DNA of 15,037 nt, from the NCBI GenBank assembly GCA_031270925.1, contig JAISWY010000084.1:1-15037 (forward strand), written 5' to 3'. Below the pieces are notes generated by a model. The model saw only the letters and a list, made by a program, of their open reading frames with translations, ran no database searches and was not told the DNA's origin. This document shows positions 1 to 5,679 of this stretch, piece by piece. Every line of letters begins with the position of its first letter. The stretch's first letter is position 1. The position numbers and the translations under genes are program-made. The DNA comes from Candidatus Symbiothrix sp. (GTDB taxonomy: Bacteria; Bacteroidota; Bacteroidia; Bacteroidales; Azobacteroidaceae).

Positions 1-1
1 T

Positions 2-664
2 CTGTTGCTTGGCGTTCACGATAAGACAGGTAAACTGTCGGGATTGAAGGCTACCGACAAGATAATGAAGGATATAGCCGCGATACGTTCCGATGGAAAT
101 GTGTTGCCGCAACCTGCGATGACGGTTAATAAAATCCCGTTCGACGATGGCGATGTAATTGTCATTGAAGTGCAGCCCGCTCATTTCCCGCCTGTACGCT
201 ACAAAGGCAGGATCTGGATTCGCGTTGGACCGCGACGTGCTGTCGCCAACGAGATGGAAGAAAAACTACTGATTGAAAAACGGACTTCCAATATTACAAC
301 TTTTGACGAATTTCCTTTTACCCGCGCCACGATTGACGATTTGGACATTGATATGTTCAAGTCGAAATATCTGCCGAGAGCCGTTGATACTGACGTACTT
401 GCAAGCGACAACCGCGATATAAAAATGCAGTTGGCTTCTTTGCGGTTTTATGATTTGCGTTCCGATTGTCCGACTGTTGCGGGCGTTTTGGCTTTTGGCA
501 AGAATGTTCGTTATTTCCTGCCCGGCGCTTACGTTCAGTACGTCAAGTTTGCAGGTAAAGATATTCATAATGATGTGATTGCAGATATTCAGTTCAATGG
601 AAACGTTATCACGCTTGCCTCTGAATTGGAAAAGTTTATTAAACTGCATATCTTTGAAAGATAA
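2..664 (+). CDS. AlbA_2 (Schlafen-type) ATP-binding regulator, 5' cut by window, probably truncated pseudogene
   Basis: The reading frame is open at the left edge, so the true start lies upstream. The visible 5' end (LLLGVHDKTGKLSGL) is the glycine-rich strand-turn of an AlbA_2 putative DNA-binding domain, which continues to about residue 95 (FPPVRYKGRIWIRVG). It is followed by the usual middle segment of this family, with PTVAGVLAFGKN and YFLPGAYVQYVKFAG at about residues 156-184. In intact relatives, a segment like ELEKFIKLHI is followed by a GHKL-type ATPase domain (HATPase_c_4) and a winged helix. Here the frame stops about four codons later. A winged-helix-like tail appears immediately downstream in another frame (see the 638-734 entry), so I read this as a gene that lost its ATPase part by deletion. 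Family members are called transcriptional regulators or RecG-like ATP-binding proteins; their exact role is unclear. The family call is firm, the pseudogene status is likely. Confidence 0.75.
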   Translation: MLLGVHDKTGKLSGLKATDKIMKDIAAIRSDGNVLPQPAMTVNKIPFDDGDVIVIEVQPAHFPPVRYKGRIWIRVGPRRAVANEMEEKLLIEKRTSNITTFDEFPFTRATIDDLDIDMFKSKYLPRAVDTDVLASDNRDIKMQLASLRFYDLRSDCPTVAGVLAFGKNVRYFLPGAYVQYVKFAGKDIHNDVIADIQFNGNVITLASELEKFIKLHIFER

Positions 665-734
665 AAATTTAATTGAATATATTGGCTCTAAAAAAGATGG
701 GAAATATCGAATTACTTTTAATATGCCCCATTAA
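638..734 (+). pseudogene. Out-of-frame C-terminal winged-helix relic of the AlbA_2 gene
   Basis: In the frame one base away from the preceding ORF, the sequence reads NLIEYIGSKKDGKYRITF and then stops at 732-734. The pattern 'LxxxxLIExIGSKKxGxY' is what the last winged-helix segment of AlbA_2 ATP-binding proteins looks like. It directly abuts the end of the middle domain (FIKLHI, about 632-649), so roughly 150-200 residues of ATPase domain are missing between them and the frame has changed. There is no start codon or independent gene structure. The reading frame and juxtaposition are seen directly; the deletion is inferred from family architecture. Confidence 0.55.
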
Positions 735-846
735 ATGTCCTATATGATGTCACATAAGAAATATCTAATAATCAATGTTTTATAAACAATTTTTATTTAA
801 GATGTCACATTAAATGTCACATTAAATGCCCCATAAGAATGTCCCG
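723..846 (+). repeat. Degenerate short repeats (ATGTCACATTAA / ATGCCCCAT)
   Basis: Near-identical short units recur here: ATGCCCCATTAAATGTCC at 723-740, GATGTCACATAA at about 747-758, and GATGTCACATTAAATGTCACATTAA followed by ATGCCCCATAAGAATGTCCC at 801-845. The unit is about 12 nt, a multiple of three. In the frame of the winged-helix relic it reads DVTLNVTLNAP, interrupted by stops. AlbA_2 proteins often carry low-complexity repeats of this kind (NVTxNVT) at their C-terminus, so this may be the decayed tail of the same gene. It is not a CRISPR: units are too short, irregular and lack unique spacers. Confidence 0.5.
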
Positions 847-1025
847 TCGCAAAACATACAAAATACCCCCTTCGAGAAACGCCGATTTTCGATACCGTTT
901 CGTTTGAACTTCTGCAACATCCTGATGCAGCCGATTTTGATATGAAAACGGCTCAGTTGCAAAACCCTAGAATGTGTAATTTTTGTGTCATTCTAAAAAA
1001 TAAAGGGACTCACATTCTCCTGTAA
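837..1025 (+). pseudogene. Coding-like relic of unknown origin
   Basis: The frame from 837 to the stop at 1023-1025 has no in-frame ATG before 942. Between about 861 and 971 it reads like real protein with the codon use of its neighbours, for example TPIFDTVSFELLQHPDAA followed by DFDMKTAQLQNP. After about 975 it becomes low quality and runs into the tRNA terminator. It is in the same frame as the repeat tract and the winged-helix relic upstream. I do not recognise the family. It may be a scrap of a neighbouring mobile or accessory gene, or chance. Confidence 0.3.
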
Positions 1026-1031
1026 GTCCCT
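1004..1031 (-). terminator. Rho-independent terminator of tRNA-Pro
   Basis: A perfect 11-bp stem (AGGGACTTACA pairing with TGTGAGTCCCT on the minus strand, one G-T pair) with a 6-nt loop GGAGAA. On the minus strand it is followed by TTATTTTTT (995-1003). It begins 12 bases past the 3' end of the minus-strand tRNA, so it ends that transcript. Confidence 0.85.
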
Positions 1032-1043
1032 ATCTTTCAGCCG

Positions 1044-1118
1044 TCGGGGTGAGACGATTCGAACGTCCGACCACACGCCCCCCAGACGCGTACTCTAACC
1101 GGGCTGAGCTACACCCCG
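1044..1118 (-). tRNA. tRNA-Pro (anticodon GGG)
   Basis: The minus strand folds into a complete 75-nt cloverleaf: acceptor CGGGGTG/CACCCCG with discriminator A (complement of 1044); D-arm GCTC/GAGT with loop AGCCCGGTTA; anticodon stem CGCGT/GCGTG around the loop CTGGGGG, which gives anticodon GGG; a 5-nt variable loop; and T-arm GGACG/CGTCT around TTCGAAT. GGG decodes proline codons CCC and CCU. CCA is not encoded (the next bases are CGGC), as is common in Bacteroidota. It has its own promoter and terminator and so appears to be a single-gene unit. Confidence 0.95.
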
Positions 1119-1131
1119 AACTTTGCGGCTG

Positions 1132-1163
1132 CAAAGATAAGACATATTTTCCGAATATCCAAA
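1132..1163 (-). promoter_or_regulatory. Bacteroidota-type promoter for tRNA-Pro
   Basis: On the minus strand, TTTG (1163-1160) is followed by exactly 20 nt and then TATCTTTG (1139-1132), matching the Bacteroides primary-sigma consensus TTTG-N19/20-TAnnTTTG. The tRNA starts 13 nt downstream. The -7 element overlaps a perfect 6-bp inverted repeat CTTTGC-GGCT-GCAAAG (1121-1136) at the head of the transcript. Confidence 0.85.
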
Positions 1164-1326
1164 TCTGTTTTTTGCCGAATTGTCTGTTAATTTGGCTTAA
1201 TCTCTCTATTTTAGGGTTAAAAATATTAAATCACATACTAAAATGCGCTTTTGTATGTTCTTTGTATGGGGGCATTTCAAAGTGTTGTTGTTAAATTTAT
1301 TATTAACATTAATATTTTTAGAAAAT

Positions 1327-2853
1327 ATGAAATTGAACTGGAAAACATTATTCGGTTTTTTTGTGGTTAGTGTATTGAGTGCCGGTGTGGCTGTCGGCAC
1401 CTATTCTTATTTGGACAAAAGTCATTCGGTAACAGCCGATAAAACGCTTTTCGATCAATCGGGTTATCATCCGGTGGCTTATAATTTGGCAGCGGCCGAA
1501 AATACGGATTTTACGCTGGCTGCCGAACAGAGCGTGAATGCAGTGGTGCATATCAAATCGGTTGCCAAACCGGCCGGCAATCAACGCGGTAACCGGAATT
1601 ACATTGATCCGTTTGAATTTTTCTTCGGGAATCAAATGCCCCAACGGGCGAGAGTCGGTTTTGGTTCGGGCGTCATTATTTCAAAAGACGGTTATATCGT
1701 TACCAATAACCACGTGATTGAAGGCGCCGACGAAATTGAGGTTACCACCAACGACGACCAAATTTTTACCGCCAAATTGATCGGTTCCGATGACGCGACC
1801 GACGTTGCTCTTCTGAAAGTAGAAGGGAAAAATTTACCGGTCATCCCGTTCGGCGATTCCGATGCGCTGAAAGTGGGCGAATGGGTATTGGCAGTCGGCA
1901 ATCCGTTTAATCTAACTTCTACGGTTACAGCCGGTATCGTAAGCGCCAAAGGTCGCGGCAATGTTTTTTCGGGCTATGGTCCCGGACGTGGAAACAACAG
2001 TCAGTTTTCCCGTTCGCAAGATAAAGTGGAATCGTTTATTCAAACCGATGCGGCTGTGAATCCGGGCAATTCGGGCGGCGCTTTGGTCAATACGAAAGGA
2101 GAATTGGTTGGTATCAATACCGCCATTTATTCCGAAACGGGAAATTTTGTCGGTTATTCGTTCGCCGTTCCCATCAGTTTGGTTAAAAAAGTGGTTTCCG
2201 ATATTCGCGAATACGGAATAGTGCAACGTGCTTTGCTGGGTGTTTCCGTAACCGAATTGGCCGCTTTGAAAGAAAATGAACCCGAAAAATACGAGAAATT
2301 AAAAGTCCACGAAGGCGTATATGTTGCCGGATTTTCATCCAAAAGTTCGGCCGAAAAAGCAGGACTCAAGGAAGGCGATGTGATTACCGCCATCAACGGC
2401 AACAAAATCAAATCGTTCTCGGAATTGCGCGCCGAAATAAATCGTTACAATCCGGGCGATAAAGTGGAGGTTTCCGTGAATCGAATGGGCAAGACAAGTG
2501 TTTTTAAAGTGGAATTGAAAAACGATCAGGGAACGACGGAAGTGATCAAAAACCGCACGCCGGAAGAAATTTTGGGAGCCGAATTGAAGCCTTTATCGGC
2601 CGAAACAAAACGGAAAGTCGGCGTGAATTACGGAGTTGAAGTGGTGAAAATCAGCAACGGCAAATTGAAGGATGCAGGCATCAAAGAAGGCTTTATCATC
2701 TTGACTGCCAACGACGAACGCCTGACTTCTCCCGAATCGCTAACCAACATCGTTAAATCGCTGATGAAGCAAGATCCCGACGAGCGTGGGTTGTTTATCA
2801 AAGGATTATATCCCAACGATCGGGTGCTTTTCTTTGCTATCGATTTAAATTAA
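1327..2853 (+). CDS. degQ: HtrA/DegQ-family periplasmic serine protease with two PDZ domains
   Basis: A 508-residue trypsin-like protease of the envelope stress and protein quality control family, which degrades or refolds misfolded periplasmic proteins. The chosen ATG (1327) gives MKLNWKTLFGFFVVSVLSAG, a clean N-terminal signal or anchor segment; the longer frame from 1243 adds an unlikely second hydrophobic stretch. The protease domain (about 65-280) has the triad H129 (TNNHVIEG), D159 (DATDVALLKVE) and S249 (NPGNSGGAL), so it should be active. PDZ1 spans about 295-390 (GVYVAGFSSKSSAEKAGLKEGDVI). PDZ2, about 425-505, is more divergent (GVEVVKISNGKLKDAGIKEGF). The length is normal for Bacteroidota DegQ/HtrA. 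The gene stands alone, followed by a strong terminator. I saw no convincing promoter match in the AT-rich leader. degP or htrA would be equally fair names. Confidence 0.92.
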   Translation: MKLNWKTLFGFFVVSVLSAGVAVGTYSYLDKSHSVTADKTLFDQSGYHPVAYNLAAAENTDFTLAAEQSVNAVVHIKSVAKPAGNQRGNRNYIDPFEFFFGNQMPQRARVGFGSGVIISKDGYIVTNNHVIEGADEIEVTTNDDQIFTAKLIGSDDATDVALLKVEGKNLPVIPFGDSDALKVGEWVLAVGNPFNLTSTVTAGIVSAKGRGNVFSGYGPGRGNNSQFSRSQDKVESFIQTDAAVNPGNSGGALVNTKGELVGINTAIYSETGNFVGYSFAVPISLVKKVVSDIREYGIVQRALLGVSVTELAALKENEPEKYEKLKVHEGVYVAGFSSKSSAEKAGLKEGDVITAINGNKIKSFSELRAEINRYNPGDKVEVSVNRMGKTSVFKVELKNDQGTTEVIKNRTPEEILGAELKPLSAETKRKVGVNYGVEVVKISNGKLKDAGIKEGFIILTANDERLTSPESLTNIVKSLMKQDPDERGLFIKGLYPNDRVLFFAIDLN

Positions 2854-2857
2854 AGTA

Positions 2858-2888
2858 AGAAAAACGCAAGAAAGGCTTGCGTTTTTCT
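2858..2888 (+). terminator. Terminator after the HtrA protease gene
   Basis: A perfect 13-bp stem (AGAAAAACGCAAG / CTTGCGTTTTTCT) with a 5-nt loop AAAGG, starting 4 nt after the stop codon. The right arm itself carries the T-tract (TTTTT). Its right arm coincides with the -33 region of the following rpoD promoter. Confidence 0.8.
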
Positions 2889-2907
2889 AAAAAATTAACT
2901 AATTTTG
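2876..2907 (+). promoter_or_regulatory. Promoter of rpoD
   Basis: TAATTTTG at 2900-2907 matches TAnnTTTG exactly, followed by CG as is common. Twenty nt upstream lies CTTG (2876-2879), a weaker fit to the TTTG -33 element, inside the right arm of the preceding terminator. It lies about 30 nt before the rpoD ATG. Confidence 0.65.
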
Positions 2908-2936
2908 CGAACTTTTTCGCATAAAAGTATAGATTG

Positions 2937-3797
2937 ATGAGACAATTAAAAATTACAAAGTCTATTACCAATCGGGAGAGCGCTTCGTTAGACAAGTATC
3001 TTCAGGAAATCGGCCGTGAGGACTTGATTACCGTGGAAGAGGAAGTCGAATTGGCGCAAGCGATCAGGCGGGGAGACCGCACCGCATTGGAAAAATTGAC
3101 ACGCGCAAATCTCCGGTTTGTAGTTTCGGTGGCGAAACAGTATCAAAACCAAGGTTTGAGTTTGCCCGACTTGATCAACGAAGGCAACCTTGGATTGATA
3201 AAAGCTGCCGAGAAATTCGACGAAACGCGCGGGTTCAAATTTATTTCCTACGCGGTATGGTGGATTCGCCAATCGATTTTGCAGGCTTTGGCCGAACAAT
3301 CGCGCATTGTGAGGCTTCCATTGAACCAAGTGGGATCGTTGAACAAGATTACAAAAGCGTTTTCAAAGTTCGAACAGGAACACGAACGCCGGCCGTCGCC
3401 CGAAGAATTGGCGCAGGAATTAGATATTCCCGTTGATAAAATTTCGGATACGATGAAAGTTTCAGGACGGCATATTTCGGTGGACGCACCCTTCGTGGAA
3501 GGCGAAGACAATAGTTTGCTCGATGTATTGGTCAATGAAGATGCTCCGGTGGCCGACCGCTCGCTGATTAACGAATCGCTGTCGAAAGAAATCAACCGCG
3601 CCTTGTCGCTGTTGAGCGAACGCGAACGCGACATTATCAAGATGTTTTTCGGTATCGGTTGCCACGAAATGACCTTGGAGGAAATAGGCGATGTATTTGA
3701 ATTGACACGTGAACGGGTGCGGCAAATCAAGGAAAAAGCCATTCGCCGTTTGAAACAAAGTAACAAAAACGACTTGTTGAAAAGTTATTTGGGTTAA
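2937..3797 (+). CDS. rpoD: RNA polymerase primary sigma factor RpoD (Bacteroidota type)
   Basis: A 286-residue sigma-70 protein giving RNA polymerase its housekeeping promoter specificity. The ATG at 2937 yields [19 protein letters not shown], the usual start of Bacteroidales RpoD; a TTG one codon earlier is not preferred. Region 1.2 covers about 15-48, region 2 about 52-121 ([35 protein letters not shown]), region 3 about 130-205 and region 4 about 225-275, with the -35-binding helix-turn-helix [20 protein letters not shown]. Region 1.1 and the long non-conserved insert of proteobacterial RpoD are absent, as is normal for this phylum, whose promoters differ (TTTG/TAnnTTTG); matching promoters occur in this window. 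The ending LLKSYLG is also typical. Monocistronic, with its own promoter and terminator. Confidence 0.97.
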   Translation: MRQLKITKSITNRESASLDKYLQEIGREDLITVEEEVELAQAIRRGDRTALEKLTRANLRFVVSVAKQYQNQGLSLPDLINEGNLGLIKAAEKFDETRGFKFISYAVWWIRQSILQALAEQSRIVRLPLNQVGSLNKITKAFSKFEQEHERRPSPEELAQELDIPVDKISDTMKVSGRHISVDAPFVEGEDNSLLDVLVNEDAPVADRSLINESLSKEINRALSLLSERERDIIKMFFGIGCHEMTLEEIGDVFELTRERVRQIKEKAIRRLKQSNKNDLLKSYLG

Positions 3798-3846
3798 AAA
3801 ACCCATGACAAAAAAATTACCCCAAAAGAATAATGGAAAAGGGGAT

Positions 3847-3874
3847 AAAGCTTCGGAAAACTATCCGAAGCTTT
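3847..3874 (+). terminator. Terminator of rpoD
   Basis: A perfect 11-bp stem AAAGCTTCGGA / TCCGAAGCTTT with loop AAACTA, followed on the plus strand by TTGTTTTA. It lies about 50 nt after the rpoD stop and 5 nt short of the stop codon of the convergent gene at 3880-4506. The minus-strand flank (ATCCCC) is not a T-tract, so it probably serves rpoD mainly. Confidence 0.8.
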
Positions 3875-3879
3875 TTGTT

Positions 3880-4506
3880 TTAGCGGCAAAACGCAAATCC
3901 CAAGTAAATTCGGATTCCACGCAAAAAATCGGCTTGCGGATTATTCAAATTGAATATATGATCGGCCTTCAAGACCAAATGGATTTTTTTGTTCAACGCA
4001 TATTCCGTTCCGATAAAAGGAACCAATGCTAAAAAGCCGTATCGACGATAGGATATGTTCTCGTTTTCAAGTACAAAATCCGTTGCCGGCTGTTGTAGCA
4101 TTGTGATGTGTTTCATGCTTCCGCCGCCGAGAGTAGCGCCGATGAAAGGCGAAAAGCGTCCGATCGTCCAAATTCCATCGGCTAAAACGCCGCCCCAACC
4201 GATGCTAGCATAACTTTTATTCGAATAATCGAGCGTGGAAATATATCCTTCGGAACCAATGCGGAGATGCTCTCCGAAATGCAGTCGCGCCGCGCCGCCA
4301 ATACCCATCGGCATTCCGTTAAGTTTACGATTATCAACTATTTGTCCCTTGGAATTGAATAATGCAAACGATTGACTTTGCACATAACCCGTATGTACCA
4401 ACATTCCGCCGGAAAAACCGCGATAGGAAAATTTGCTTTCTTGGGCTTGAATAGTTGTAACGATAATTGTTAATATCGGAAGAAGGGAAAATTGAAAACG
4501 AATCAT
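3880..4506 (-). CDS. Exported hypothetical protein, probable beta-barrel
   Basis: A 208-residue protein that I cannot assign to a named family. The N-terminus (MIRFQFSLLPILTIIVTTIQAQES) is a good signal peptide with likely cleavage near residue 22. The mature part is rich in alternating hydrophobic/polar segments, glycines and aromatics (SGGMLVHTGYV, MGIGGAARLHFGEHLRIGSEGY, FSPFIGATLGGGS, GIRIYLGFAF), which fits a small outer-membrane beta-barrel or an OMP_b-brl-like protein. It does not end in the classical terminal phenylalanine (FAFCR). It is convergent with rpoD and divergent from gcvH, with a promoter of its own (4525-4532). Location is inferred; function unknown. Confidence 0.75.
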   Translation of the reverse strand: MIRFQFSLLPILTIIVTTIQAQESKFSYRGFSGGMLVHTGYVQSQSFALFNSKGQIVDNRKLNGMPMGIGGAARLHFGEHLRIGSEGYISTLDYSNKSYASIGWGGVLADGIWTIGRFSPFIGATLGGGSMKHITMLQQPATDFVLENENISYRRYGFLALVPFIGTEYALNKKIHLVLKADHIFNLNNPQADFLRGIRIYLGFAFCR

Positions 4507-4524
4507 ATATTTTTATTTTTTCTG

Positions 4525-4532
4525 CAAAGTTA
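4525..4532 (-). promoter_or_regulatory. -7 element for the exported beta-barrel gene
   Basis: The minus strand reads TAACTTTG (then C), an exact TAnnTTTG match, 18 nt upstream of the ATG at 4506. No clear TTTG is found at the -33 distance. It lies 13 nt from the -7 of the divergent gcvH promoter. Confidence 0.6.
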
Positions 4533-4545
4533 CAGCGAATTTTTG

Positions 4546-4553
4546 TACTTTTG
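4546..4553 (+). promoter_or_regulatory. -7 element for gcvH-purE
   Basis: TACTTTTG (then C) is an exact TAnnTTTG match 27 nt upstream of the gcvH ATG. At the -33 distance (about 4522-4525) the sequence is CTGC, a poor match, which overlaps the -7 of the divergent promoter. Confidence 0.65.
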
Positions 4554-4580
4554 CCGAAAATTAAAAAATAATACATTCGT

Positions 4581-4961
4581 ATGAATTTTCCTGAAAATGT
4601 AAAGTACACAGTCAACCATGAATGGATTCGGCTCGAAGGCGACGTCGCTTTCGTAGGCATTACTGATTACGCACAAGATCAGTTGGGCGACATTGTGTTT
4701 GTGGAAGTAATCGCCGAAGGCCAAATGTTTGTTCAAGACGAGGTTTTCGGCTCAATTGAAGCCGTGAAAACCGTTTCCGACCTCTTGATGCCGATTGAAG
4801 CTACCGTCTTGGAAATGAACGCCGATTTAGAAGACCAACCCGAATTGCTCAATACCGATCCTTACGGTAAAGGTTGGATTATCAAGGTGAAAATCGTTAG
4901 CAAAACCGATTTGGATTTGTTGATGGATGCCGCTCAATACCGCACACACATCGGCGAATGA
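4581..4961 (+). CDS. gcvH: Glycine cleavage system H protein
   Basis: A 126-residue lipoyl carrier that shuttles the aminomethyl group between the P, T and L proteins of the glycine cleavage complex in the cytoplasm. It is full length with a GcvH beginning (YTVNHEWIRLEGDVAFVGITDYAQDQLGDIVFV) and the lipoylation motif GSIEAVKTVSDL, with the modified lysine at K63. The glycine-rich end segment (NTDPYGKGWIIKV) is also conserved. Its stop overlaps the purE start by 4 nt (ATGA at 4958-4961), so the two are translationally coupled. The link to purine and isoprenoid genes rather than to gcvP or gcvT is genomic arrangement, not pathway. Confidence 0.96.
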   Translation: MNFPENVKYTVNHEWIRLEGDVAFVGITDYAQDQLGDIVFVEVIAEGQMFVQDEVFGSIEAVKTVSDLLMPIEATVLEMNADLEDQPELLNTDPYGKGWIIKVKIVSKTDLDLLMDAAQYRTHIGE

Positions 4962-5464
4962 AACCGGTCGTCAGCATTATCATGGGCAGTACATCCGATC
5001 TGCCCATCATGGAAAAAGCTGCCAAGATTTTCGACGAATTTGAGATTCCGTTCGAAATGCATGCTTTGTCGGCGCACCGCACACCGGCCGAAGTTGAAGA
5101 ATTTGCGAAAAACGCCCAATCGCGCGGCATCGAAGTCATTATTGCTGCTGCGGGGATGGCTGCTCATCTTCCCGGTGTTATCGCTTCGATGACAGTCTTG
5201 CCGGTTATCGGTGTTCCCATCAATTCCACTTTGGATGGGATGGATGCTCTTTTGGCTATCGTACAAATGCCGCCGGGTGTTCCGGTTGCAACGGTTGGAA
5301 TTAATGGATCGATGAATGCTGCTTTGCTGGCCGTTCAGATTTTAGCCGGAAAAGATGCCGGTTTGCAATCCAAATTATCGGTGTACAAAGAAAACTTGAA
5401 GACGAAAATTGTTAAGGCGAATGAGGAATTATTGTCTGTCAAATATAAATTCAAAACGAATTAA
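4958..5464 (+). CDS. purE: N5-carboxyaminoimidazole ribonucleotide mutase (class I PurE)
   Basis: A 168-residue cytoplasmic enzyme of de novo purine synthesis that converts N5-CAIR to CAIR. Diagnostic motifs are present: IIMGSTSDLPIMEKA (phosphate binding, 7-21), the catalytic-histidine motif ALSAHRTP (about 36-43) and IAAAGMAAHLPGV (about 62-74). The MPPGVPVATVGINGSMNAALLAVQIL segment is typical too. The length matches class I PurE, which acts with PurK. Expressed with gcvH (4-nt overlap). The stop is followed within 3 nt, in the same frame, by a methyltransferase remnant, so ispG may have been separated from this operon by an insertion. Confidence 0.96.
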   Translation: MKPVVSIIMGSTSDLPIMEKAAKIFDEFEIPFEMHALSAHRTPAEVEEFAKNAQSRGIEVIIAAAGMAAHLPGVIASMTVLPVIGVPINSTLDGMDALLAIVQMPPGVPVATVGINGSMNAALLAVQILAGKDAGLQSKLSVYKENLKTKIVKANEELLSVKYKFKTN

Positions 5465-5467
5465 GGA

Positions 5468-5590
5468 GTGGAAATATTTGATTATCACAATCATAAGATA
5501 ATACAAGGCGATTCGTTGGATGTTTTATCCTGTGAAAGTGCCGATGATTCTGTTGATTTGATTTTCGTTGATCCGCCTTATAATATTTGA
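5468..5590 (+). pseudogene. N-terminal fragment of a site-specific DNA methyltransferase (N6-adenine or N4-cytosine)
   Basis: From GTG at 5468 the frame encodes 40 residues: VEIFDYHNHKIIQGDSL, then DVLSCESADDSVDLIFVDPPYNI, and stops (TGA 5588-5590). IIQGDSLDVL resembles the beginning of M.DpnIIB/M.MboII-type methyltransferases. DPPYN is their catalytic motif IV (DPPY), with the usual VDLIFxDPPYN context. Everything past motif IV, including the SAM-binding FxGxG motif of this class, is missing, so it cannot be active. It starts 3 nt after the purE stop in the same frame, with AAGGAG overlapping the stop region. No further methyltransferase homology is seen up to ispG. A relic of a restriction-modification or orphan methyltransferase gene is the simplest reading. 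Confidence 0.7.
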
Positions 5591-5679
5591 TGAAAATGAA
5601 GAATGATAAATGGCATATACAACATACTAACGAAAGATAAGTTAGGTAATTTATCCGATTATTCATTAATTAAGACAAT

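Noticed and set aside
723..846. Possible CRISPR array
   Set aside because: Repeat units are about 12 nt, irregular and lack unique spacers of constant length.
1049..1294. Plus-strand ORF of 81 codons
   Set aside because: It is antisense to the tRNA-Pro gene and its promoter.
1243..1326. Upstream ATG extending the HtrA protease by 28 residues
   Set aside because: It would place an odd hydrophobic stretch before a perfectly good signal segment starting at 1327.
3805..4032. Plus-strand 75-codon ORF after rpoD
   Set aside because: It runs through the rpoD terminator hairpin and overlaps the convergent exported-protein gene; composition is lysine-rich low complexity with no homology signs.
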